From Mesorhizobium loti (GTDB lineage Bacteria; Pseudomonadota; Alphaproteobacteria; Rhizobiales; Rhizobiaceae), in assembly GCF_003148495.1 (NCBI RefSeq), contig NZ_QGGH01000001.1:1384347-1448346 (forward strand): a stretch of DNA of 64,000 nucleotides, in the 5' to 3' direction. Below the pieces are notes generated by a model that saw only the letters and a list, made by a program, of their open reading frames with translations, was not told the origin of the DNA and made no database searches. Each line of letters starts with the position of its first letter. The stretch's first letter is position 1. The position numbers were made by a program, and so were the translations under genes. Positions 52,234 to 60,000 of the stretch are shown here, in pieces.

Positions 52234-52747
52234 ACTTTCCCGTCCAGGCCGGGAATCGCCCGGCGCGGCCATTTTCCCGGCCGTTGCGGGGTGGTTATGC
52301 CATCCGATCTTTTCGGCAGTTTTTCCGAACTGTTGAATATTGTTTCTGGAGTGTGTCTGGCCGCTCTTCAGCCTCCCCTTGTTGGCCCTTGCGGGGGAGG
52401 GAATGCCGCAGCGCTCTCAGTGGATATGAGGCTGCCGGTTCAAGGGGCGCGCTGACCCCTGCTGCCCGCATTCGCCGCGCTTTCCGGCCGAATTCAACGC
52501 AAAATTCCACTCTTGCAATGGTTGCTACCACGCCGGGTCCCACGCCCGCACAAACACCACGCCCCTATAAGACGCCCCAACAGCGCACCAACGAACCAAG
52601 ACGGTCGTGCGCTGACAACCTGCCGCCGCGGATCCCGAGGGGATCGCGGCTGGCCGGTTTCGCCCGAAGAGCAAAAGACAGCCTCATGAATGCGATGCGG
52701 GCGGCGCGTCGAGGCCGATGTCAACTTTCAAAAGATGGAGACTTGAA
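52234..52747. other. intergenic region upstream of the NRPS operon
   Basis: 514 bp between the divergent NRPS and the small secreted gene. It includes the 74-bp dispersed repeat (52288-52361), a RIME-like hairpin (CCTCCCC-TTG...CAA-type arms, about 52374-52402), and from 52490 a promoter-like region (TTCAACGCAAAATTCC). No gene seen. The NRPS promoter must lie here. Confidence 0.6.
52288..52361. repeat. 74-bp dispersed repeat, copy 2
   Basis: Partner of the element at 23001-23074, gap-free and clearly related over its whole length. It also precedes a RIME-like hairpin, as copy 1 does, so the two parts may form one larger mobile or regulatory element. Confidence 0.65.
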
Positions 52748-52993
52748 ATGAAGAAGATCATTTTCAGCATTGCCGCGTTCCTGTTTGCCTCCGGCATGGC
52801 TTTTGCCGGCAGCGACCACTTTGACTCGGACTTCGTCCCTGCCGCCGGCAGCTATCCAACTGCCGGTTCCCATTCGATGATCTCCGGCGGCGCAGTCAGC
52901 GTCACCAAGAGCATCACCGACAGCACCGTGGAGGGAACTGCGACCTCCGGCATGCCTGCACCGGGTTATGGCCAGGGCATCTGGGGCCGCTGA
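52748..52993 (+). CDS. small secreted protein (81 aa)
   Basis: Signal peptide MKKIIFSIAAFLFASGMAFA followed by a Ser/Gly/Thr-rich mature peptide of about 60 residues (GSDHFDSDFVPAAGSYPTAG, TATSGMPAPGYGQGIW) without Cys. It resembles small periplasmic proteins often seen in rhizobia, but no family is assigned. The RBS is weak (GATGGAGACTTGAA). A stem-loop at 53022-53048 follows the stop. Confidence 0.65.
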   Translation: MKKIIFSIAAFLFASGMAFAGSDHFDSDFVPAAGSYPTAGSHSMISGGAVSVTKSITDSTVEGTATSGMPAPGYGQGIWGR

Positions 52994-53021
52994 CACCAAA
53001 TTCGGCCGCCATCGCCGGCAT

Positions 53022-53048
53022 CCAGGCGGCGGCTCGCCCGCCGCCTGG
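53022..53048 (+). terminator. stem-loop, possible terminator without T-run
   Basis: CCAGGCGGCGG and CCGCCGCCTGG are perfect complements across the loop CTCGC. It ends about 55 bp after the small secreted gene. A rho-independent T-run is missing, so termination is not certain. Confidence 0.5.
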
Positions 53049-53194
53049 GCTGCGAACTCAGGTCAACAAAGGGCCTGACGACGGCCAGTCCGATGGTGTC
53101 TGCAGCTTTATTCCCTGTGGCTTTTCGATAGGAATTTATTCTTTACATTGTGAGGGCGGCTATGCTACATATTCGTCCACGATGCTGATTTGCG

Positions 53195-53275
53195 CCAATG
53201 ACCCGCCGCCCAGGCGGGTTTTGCGAATCTCCCCACAAGTGGGGATGGCCGGCAGGCCATAGGGCGCCACCTTCG
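53195..53275. repeat. RIME-like element
   Basis: CCGCCCAGGCGGG and TCTCCCCACAAGTGGGGATGGCCGGCAGGCC are the mosaic-type hairpins of this window (compare 548-602). It lies in the 369-bp gap before the DUF2934/DUF3606 gene, which otherwise contains only AT-rich promoter-like sequence (53100-53160). Confidence 0.6.
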
Positions 53276-53362
53276 TGCGGGCCTTCGCGCGCGATCACGC
53301 AAATTTTTTGGATCGTTCGGATCGGCGAAGCGTTCTTCCCTGACGCAACCGGAGGAATGATC

Positions 53363-53686
53363 ATGGGTGACGAACGGCACGAAAAAATCCAGCAGCGGGC
53401 ATACGACATCTGGCAACGCGAGGGCGGCCTTCACGGCGACCCGGAGCGGCACTGGCACCAAGCCGAGGCCGAGATCGACAGGGAGGCCGCGCTGCCGCTG
53501 ACGGCAGGCGGTGCGCTGCCGGAAACCGGCGAGATCGCCAGTACCGACGTGCTGGAGGTCGAGGCGCTGGCGATGCGCACCGGCCTATCGGGCGACGAGG
53601 CGCAGGCGCTGATCGATCGGCTGGGCAACGACCGTGCCGCGGTCGAGCAAGCCGCGCGCAGCCTCAAGGCCAAGCGGAAATCCTGA
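53363..53686 (+). CDS. DUF2934-DUF3606 fusion protein (107 aa)
   Basis: The N-terminal half RAYDIWQREGGLHGDPERHWHQAEAEI is the DUF2934 motif (A-Y-x-x-W-x-x-x-G). The C-terminal half VEALAMRTGLSGDEAQALIDRLGNDRAAVEQAA is DUF3606. Both are small domains of unknown function often found in rhizobial stress genes. RBS GGAGGAATGATC before the ATG. The last ten codons (ARSLKAKRKS) recur as a remnant near 56580, which shows a local duplication. Confidence 0.8.
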   Translation: MGDERHEKIQQRAYDIWQREGGLHGDPERHWHQAEAEIDREAALPLTAGGALPETGEIASTDVLEVEALAMRTGLSGDEAQALIDRLGNDRAAVEQAARSLKAKRKS

Positions 53687-53710
53687 TCAGGGCCAAGCCG
53701 GGAGAGCGAG

Positions 53711-53860
53711 ATGATCCGGAAACTGAAAGGCGGAAAATACCGCCTCTATTCACGCAAGAAGGACGAAAAGACCGGCAAGCGGCGCAACCTCGGCACGTTC
53801 GATACCCGCGAGGCGGCGGAGAAGCATGAGAGGGAAGTGCAGTATTTCAAGCGGCATTGA
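53711..53860 (+). CDS. 49-residue basic protein, copy A
   Basis: ATG at 53711 with GGGAGAGCGAG upstream. The product begins MIRKLKGGKYRLYSRKKDEK, followed by TGKRRNLGTF and an acidic/basic helix (REAAEKHEREVQYFKRH). It resembles the arm-type N-terminal domain of tyrosine recombinases (Y-x-R-x-D...G-x-R-x-x-L-G-x-F-x-T-x-x-x-A) but lacks a catalytic domain, and as a stand-alone gene it is duplicated at 56628 with five residue changes at most. Probably a nucleic-acid-binding mini-protein; unproven. Confidence 0.75.
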   Translation: MIRKLKGGKYRLYSRKKDEKTGKRRNLGTFDTREAAEKHEREVQYFKRH

Positions 53861-53901
53861 GTGGTCTCGAAGCCTGGCGAAGGGGCGCCGGCCACCATTG
53901 A

Positions 53902-55779
53902 TCAGGGCCTGATCTTCGCCGTCCGTGCACTCTGCCAAAACCAGATTGCGAGCGAGCCGGATCGCCCACGGATCTGCGTTTCCACAGGTCCTTTCAGGGT
54001 GCCGGATTTGAACAACGCGCAGTCGCGGCCGGCGACATCAAGCATTTTGTCACTCACCGCGACGTCAGCATTCTGGTCGGCCGCGATCTCCATCAAGCGA
54101 CTGGCAACGTTGACAGTGTCACCGATGGCCGCGATGTGCTGACGGCCTTCGCTGCCGAGTCGAGAGGCCACGATTGTTCCGTGGTGGGCTCCAATCTTGA
54201 AGCCGAGCCGGGATGCGGTCGATGCCGGCAACGAGGCGAGCCAATCGTTGGTGCGGCTGGAGAGCCCCACACAACAGCGGGCGGCATTGAAGGCGTCGTT
54301 TGTCGCTGGTTCCGGCAGGCCGAACAGGATCATGGCTCCGTCACCCATGAAACTCGTGACGACGCCACCGCAGCGCGCCACTTCTTCGTCGACCAACGCA
54401 TGGAAATTGTTCAGGAGTTCGCGTGTGGCGACCGGCCCCAATGTTTCACTCAGCCCGGTGAAGCCGGACAGGTCGATGAACAGGATGGCGGCGTCTCCCC
54501 GCACGGGGTCCGAGAGGAAGTCGCCATGCTTGGCGAGCCACTCCCCCATGCCCGAGGCTTCAACGCGTTGAAGCAATTGGCTCTGCGTTGCGAAAAACTG
54601 GGCCCGGCTCCTGCCCAGCCAAAGCTGCGCGGCTCCAAACAAGATAGCCGGCGGAACGGCGGCGGCCATCGGCAACGCGGCGCTCAGCCAGATGTGGTGC
54701 GAGAAAGCGGTCATGTTGACCACGAACCAGATCAGGACCACGCCGGCGATCGCCGCGAGGCCGCTGGCGTTTCGCCGCCATGCCAACAGCCCCACGAGAA
54801 TCATGGGCAGCACCACCGCAAAGCCGGCATCCGCAAGCCGGACATACTGGTCCCGCACTGTACCGTCGCCGCTCATCAGATGGGCAATCGCCGTCGACAT
54901 GACTTCGACGCCCGGGAGTATTGGATCGAACGGTGTCGGGAAGACATCGCCGGTGCCGGTTGCGGTTGCTCCGATCACGACGATTCGATCCCGGATGGTG
55001 CCGGGATCGAGTTGGCCCTCCAGCACGGTCGCCGCGCTGATCGTGCGGATCGTGCCGCGGGGGCCGTAGAATGTCAGAGGCAGGATGTGACCAATGTCGG
55101 TCCGGATCGGCCGTCCGCCCAGCGAGAGATGATCGGGTGCGATTTCTGGATCCTCACCTGCTGCCATGGTGGCGACACGCAAGGAGAAAGACGCTTCCAG
55201 CTGGGGTCCGGCCCGAAACAGCAACGGCACGAACCGGGGCGTTCCCGTCTTGTCGGTAACCACGTTGACGACGCCGACAGCCGCGGCATCCGAGAACGCC
55301 TTCAGGGGCCACAGAAACCGCTCGGCATTCGGCACGCGGGCGAGGGGCCCTTCGCCCTCGGCCACCGTCCATTGTTCACCTCCGGGGTAGACCGCCGCGG
55401 CAGCGATGACGCTTCTGCCCCCGCTCAGCGAACGCGCGAGCGCCTCATCGTTGTCCTTTGCTCCGGGATCGACCAGCAGCAGGTCGAGCGCAATGGCTTT
55501 TGGTCCAAGGCCGGCGATCGTATCGACAAGCCGGGCAAGCGTGGCGCGGCTGAGGGGATATGTGCCCTCGTGCCGCACCGCTTCATCGTCTATGGCGACA
55601 ATGGTGATCAGCTCCGGTGGCTTTGCCGTTCCTCGAACGAGCGTTCGAAGGTCGGTCATCGTTGCTTCGACGCGATCGAGAAACCACAGATGACCGCGCC
55701 AGTGCGCGAAGCCCAGGCCGGCACCCCAAAGACCCGCGAGAATGAGCGCGATCAGCGTCGGAAGCGCCCGCCTGCTCAC
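53902..55779 (-). CDS. CHASE2-domain adenylate/guanylate cyclase
   Basis: A 625-residue class III cyclase. N-terminal TM helix (PTLIALILAGLWGAGLGF), extracytoplasmic CHASE2 sensor (about 35-310, with VAIDDEAVRHEGTYPLSRA and AIALDLLLVD), three TM helices (FAVVLPMILVGLLAW, LAAIAGVVLIWFVVN, LSAALPMAAAVPPAILFG), and a C-terminal catalytic domain (LFIDLSGFTGLSE, GGVVTSFMGDGAMILFG, GDTVNVASRLM). The metal-binding Asp residues are present. The FecR-domain gene lies 6 nt upstream in the same operon, a common rhizobial pairing. It lies between two copies of the 49-residue gene. Confidence 0.9.
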   Translation of the reverse strand: MSRRALPTLIALILAGLWGAGLGFAHWRGHLWFLDRVEATMTDLRTLVRGTAKPPELITIVAIDDEAVRHEGTYPLSRATLARLVDTIAGLGPKAIALDLLLVDPGAKDNDEALARSLSGGRSVIAAAAVYPGGEQWTVAEGEGPLARVPNAERFLWPLKAFSDAAAVGVVNVVTDKTGTPRFVPLLFRAGPQLEASFSLRVATMAAGEDPEIAPDHLSLGGRPIRTDIGHILPLTFYGPRGTIRTISAATVLEGQLDPGTIRDRIVVIGATATGTGDVFPTPFDPILPGVEVMSTAIAHLMSGDGTVRDQYVRLADAGFAVVLPMILVGLLAWRRNASGLAAIAGVVLIWFVVNMTAFSHHIWLSAALPMAAAVPPAILFGAAQLWLGRSRAQFFATQSQLLQRVEASGMGEWLAKHGDFLSDPVRGDAAILFIDLSGFTGLSETLGPVATRELLNNFHALVDEEVARCGGVVTSFMGDGAMILFGLPEPATNDAFNAARCCVGLSSRTNDWLASLPASTASRLGFKIGAHHGTIVASRLGSEGRQHIAAIGDTVNVASRLMEIAADQNADVAVSDKMLDVAGRDCALFKSGTLKGPVETQIRGRSGSLAIWFWQSARTAKIRP

Positions 55780-55785
55780 CGCGGC

Positions 55786-56319
55786 TCACAGGCCGAAACG
55801 GGCCAGCAATGCGGAAACGCGCTTGGCGGGCCAGCGCTTGACGGTGAGCGGTGCCGTTCCGGGCTCGACGTCGACGCCTTCGCCCGGCTTCAGCACCACC
55901 CCGGCATCGGACGCCGCCCTGTGCACGGCGACGCGGCCCCTGAGGACGAAAACAGACGTCTTGCCCTCGCCTGTGTCGACTGCCCATTTGGTGCCTCGCA
56001 CCGCGGCGATCGCCTGCGGGGTGACAACCGCGAAGCCACCCGGGACCGAGCCGGCTGGTGCATCGAGCAGCAGCGCCTTGCGCCGCAACCTGACCGCATC
56101 GGCCTTGCCGTTTCGATCGCCGTCCTCCAGCGTAAAACGAGCGCCCTCTTCCACAATGACGGTGAGGCCTTTGCGACATTTCAGAACCTGCCGGGCCGTA
56201 CCGGCCACCGGCTCCAGCCTGCACCCTGCGTCCTGCGCCAGGGCGGCATCTACCCAGAAGACACCGGCAAACAGGCCAGCCACCATCAGGCTGCGGAAAA
56301 ATCGGTCCCTTGCGTTCAT
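55786..56319 (-). CDS. secreted FecR-domain protein
   Basis: A 177-residue protein with a signal peptide (FFRSLMVAGLFAGVFWVDAALA). The mature part carries the FecR/DUF-like beta-helix pattern (ALLLDAPAGSVPGGFAVVTPQAIAAVRGTKWAVDTGEGKTSVFVLRGRVAV). Two Cys (AGCRLEP, LKCRKG) may bond. The partner CHASE2 cyclase starts 6 nt downstream, so the periplasmic protein probably modulates the sensor. The start at ATG 56319 has GGGGACG upstream. Confidence 0.85.
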   Translation of the reverse strand: MNARDRFFRSLMVAGLFAGVFWVDAALAQDAGCRLEPVAGTARQVLKCRKGLTVIVEEGARFTLEDGDRNGKADAVRLRRKALLLDAPAGSVPGGFAVVTPQAIAAVRGTKWAVDTGEGKTSVFVLRGRVAVHRAASDAGVVLKPGEGVDVEPGTAPLTVKRWPAKRVSALLARFGL

Positions 56320-56627
56320 CGACGTCCCCTTGCTCCTGCGAAGTTTGCGGCAAGAAAATCTTGCCGGCGCCAGCCCGGCGGATGCTTGCGAACCGGCACT
56401 TGCAGCCGTGTTGCGCCGAGGGATGCCGACGGGCGATCCTAGCACGACAACCCTGCTCCGACACCAAGCAAGGTGCGATGCAAATGTCGACGACTATCAG
56501 GCGGAGGCGTTTTACATGACACGGTCGAGGGAGGGGCTGGGGGCTCAGAGCAAGAACCCTGCACCACGGCGACCTCGCGCGCCGCGCAGCCTCAAGGGGA
56601 AGCGGCGGTCCCAACCATGGGGGACAG
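56320..56627. other. intergenic region with remnant of the DUF3606 gene end
   Basis: 308 bp between the FecR gene and copy B. At about 56575-56611 the reading APRSLKGKRRS mirrors the end of the DUF2934/DUF3606 product (ARSLKAKRKS), so copy B was duplicated with part of its upstream gene. The rest shows no gene. Confidence 0.6.
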
Positions 56628-56777
56628 ATGATCAGAAAACTGAAAGGCGGAAAATACCGCTTCTATTCACGCAAGAAGGACGAAAAGACCGGCAAGCGGC
56701 GGAACCTGGGCACGTTGGAGACCCGCGAGGCGGCGGAGAAGCATGAGCGGGAGGTGCAGTATTTTAAGCGGCATTGA
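56628..56777 (+). CDS. 49-residue basic protein, copy B
   Basis: ATG at 56628. The product differs from copy A at only a few positions (RFYSRKK for RLYSRKK and GTLETRE for GTFDTRE). Nucleotide changes are mainly silent or conservative, which suggests selection at protein level. GGGGGACAG precedes the start. Copies A and B form direct repeats flanking the cyclase/FecR operon. Confidence 0.75.
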   Translation: MIRKLKGGKYRFYSRKKDEKTGKRRNLGTLETREAAEKHEREVQYFKRH

Positions 56778-57092
56778 GGAGGGCGCTTTTTGGTACCTGC
56801 CCTTTGGCTGTGGCAACAGCCATACATTACCGCCGCCACTTCATTGAGGCCTTCACTCTCAGTATATTGGAGGCCTTCATTCTCGGTATACAGATGGCAG
56901 CAATGCACCTCAATTTCGTCGTCCAATGACTGGGCATTTGAGCCAAAAGCTGCCGTTGCCGGACGGCAGCTCCAATATTTTCTTTCCTGTTAGCTGACGG
57001 TCAGTAGACGGCCCCACGCGTTGCTTTGCGCAGATGGCTGTTCTAGATTCGTTCCATGCTCCGGAGCTACACAAGTTTAAGGGACGGGAAGA
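56778..57092. other. intergenic region upstream of the STAND gene
   Basis: 315 bp. A tandem repeat of a 24-bp unit (GAGGCCTTCA[C/T]TCTC[A/G]GTATA) spans 56846-56891, and a stem-loop GCTGCCGT/ACGGCAGC lies at 56949-56970 and is followed by a T-rich stretch. The latter may end copy B transcripts. No ORF seen; the promoter of the STAND gene should be near 57000-57080. Confidence 0.55.
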
Positions 57093-60000
57093 ATGCATAG
57101 GGGTGGGATCGCCGACAAGGTGGGCAACCGCTTCGAAGCGCGCTGGCTAACACATCAGCTGCTCGGATTATTGGATGGCACCGTTCAAGAGGTCACCGTT
57201 GAGGCGCTCGGTGACGAGGAGCAGGGGTTCGAGTTTTCGCTTACTCGTGCGGCCGGGAGCGAGTGGCATCAGTGTAAGCGTCAGATCGCCTCGGGGACTT
57301 GGTCGATCGCTGCCCTCGATGCCGCCGGCGTGCTGAGGGCATTCCGCGCCAAGACTGCGGCCGACGGCGCACGTTGCCTATTTGTGTCAAGCGATCCATC
57401 GCCGCCAGTGAAACTGCTCCAGGACAAGCTGCCAGCGACGCATAGTCTCGAGGCGTTCGAGACCAGTCTTTCGGACAAGGAAACGCAGCATTGGTGCCTG
57501 CTCAAGGAGCGATTGGGTTGCAATGGCACCGAGGCATTTCGATTCCTCGGCATGACAGAGTTCCGCACTTTATCCGAGCCCGATCTCGCTGAAAATCTGC
57601 GCGCGCGTATTGCCTATTGGTTCAAAGGCGATCCCGATTCGATCGCCGCGCGGTTCCGCTCTTGGCTTGAGGAAGAGCGCAATTTCAACCGGCCGCTCTT
57701 ATATGACGATATCATTGGCTTTATCCGCGGCGCGGGCATCGAGACCAAGCAGTATGAGCTCGACCGCGCTCTGCCAGGGCGCATCCGCGATGCGACCAGT
57801 AGCTATGTTGGTTCCTATCCGCCGCTCGGTGCCGGCCTATATCGCATCGAGCGTGCGGCGGTGCGAGATGTGCTTAGCGAGATGCAGGGGGGTGCTAGGG
57901 TGGTGCTGCTTGCCGGTGCCGCTGGAATCGGCAAGTCGGCCATTCTCTCCGATGTAATCGAGCAACTTCGTGCCCAAGGCACACTCCATCTCGCCTTTCG
58001 CGTCGATCAGGCCGGCCCCATCGCAACGCTCGACGAACTTGGCGCGCAAACGGTCGGCACCGCCGACAATCCGGCAGTAATCCTCGAGCAACTTGCCGCG
58101 AACAAGTGCGCCGTACTGCTCATTGACCAAGCTGATGCAGTCAGCGAAGTATCAGGCAGGATCGCCGAACTGCGACGCGTCGTGCTTGATCTGGTGCGCA
58201 AAGCTAAGCAATACCCGCATGTCCAACTGATCTTCGCGTGCCGCAGCTTCGATCTTGATAACGATCACGCGTTTCGAGAGATTGCCGAGGCCAAGGGCAA
58301 TGCGCGGGTCGATGTCGGATTGTTCGAGCGCGCTGAGGTCGATCCGGTGCTTGCGCGGCTTGGCATCCTTTGCGATCCCGCAAATGCTCGGCTAATGGCG
58401 CTGCTGGCGCTTCCAATCGGTCTCACGCTCGCTGCCGCCCTCGCGCAAAGTGGTATCAGCGACTTGCGCCGGATAGAGCATCTCTCCGAACTCTATGGCC
58501 GGCTGCTCACCGTGCGCGAGCAGGAGATACAGCGCGACTTTCGTCCTGGTTGGAGTGTCTTCGCGCCGCTGACCACACTCGCCATAGCGATGAGCGAGCG
58601 GCAAGAACTCGTCGCTCCGGTGGTGACGCTCGATCCTTTCGCGGGGGCGCTTGAAATCCTCCAGCGCGCTGGATTGATCGTCGTGCGCGGCCAGCGCGTC
58701 GGATTTTTGCACGAGTCTCTGTTCGATTATCTGCATGCCCGCGCCTTTGTGCAGGAGCGCAAGCCGCTGATCGATTTCCTGCTGGCCAGCGAACAAACTT
58801 TGTTCCGCCGGACACAGACCCGACAGATCCTCGCGTTCGAACGCGAGCTCGAGCGTGCCCGCTACCTTGCCGATCTGAGTGCGATCCTAAATGATGCGCG
58901 CGTGCGTCCGCATATCCGCGAAACAGTCGTTCGCTGGCTGGCGACGATCCCCGACCCGACCACGGCGGAATGGGAGATCGTCGAGCGCTACGCCCACCGA
59001 GACGGGCTTCCGGTCAAGTCGGGCAGCGTCATTTATGAGCGGAGGCCGTGGTTCGACTTGCTCCATGCGCAAGATGTGATCCAGGCCTGGCTCGCGCATG
59101 ACGGCGAGGATCTAAACTGGGCACTGGGCCTCCTTCGGTCAGTCGCACCGCTCGCGCCCAATGAAGTCTCCCAGTTGCTTAACGACTTTCTTGAGCGCCG
59201 GCCCGAACGTATCCGCGAAGTATTTGGAACCTTGCGCTTCATCGACCCCAAGGCCGATGCTAAGCCGCTCGCCGATTGCCTGATAGCCTCACTCGCCCGC
59301 GCGGTGCCTCAGGACTGGGAGACCGGCGGCAACGATTGGGACGACTACTATGGGTCTTGGATTAAGGCCGCACCTAATGAAGCGGCACGCATTTTTGGCG
59401 CGCAACTAGAACGCTGGTTCCGCCTTCATCCAGAAGGACATCCCTTCGAGCATCGCTACCGAGATGGCGGGACATCCATCCATTGGCTAAATGAGCTCGC
59501 CAAGGCTGCGCCGCTAGCGTTCCTTGAGCAACTACTGCCTTTTATGCGGCTCGCGATATCGCGTTCTATTGAGGGAGTTTCGAAGCCTGCCAACGATTCG
59601 ATCTGGCATTGGCGATGCTGGGATCAGACCGAAGTGCGATCGGTCGACTTGCTCGATCTGGTGCGCGCATCGCTGGCGCAAGTCGCGCGCGAGAACCCGC
59701 AAGCCGCAGTTCGATTGCTTCGCGCGATGGAGCCCGAAACGTATATCACAAGTCTTCATTTTCTGCTTGAGACGGTTGCGGCAAATCCAAAGTCGTTGCG
59801 CGACCTTCTCGTTGAGCAACTTGGCAATCCTGGGCTGTTCAAAGCGGGCTGGTACAATGCCGACGCACATTCGGCCGGATGCGCGCTGGCCGCCGCCATG
59901 CCTTGGCTCACACCGGATGAGTGCGAGCGCTGCGAAGCAGCAATTCTTGCATTGCGGCCTGAAATCGACAGTGCGAAGCGCGCGCTCGCGCGGCGCGAGA

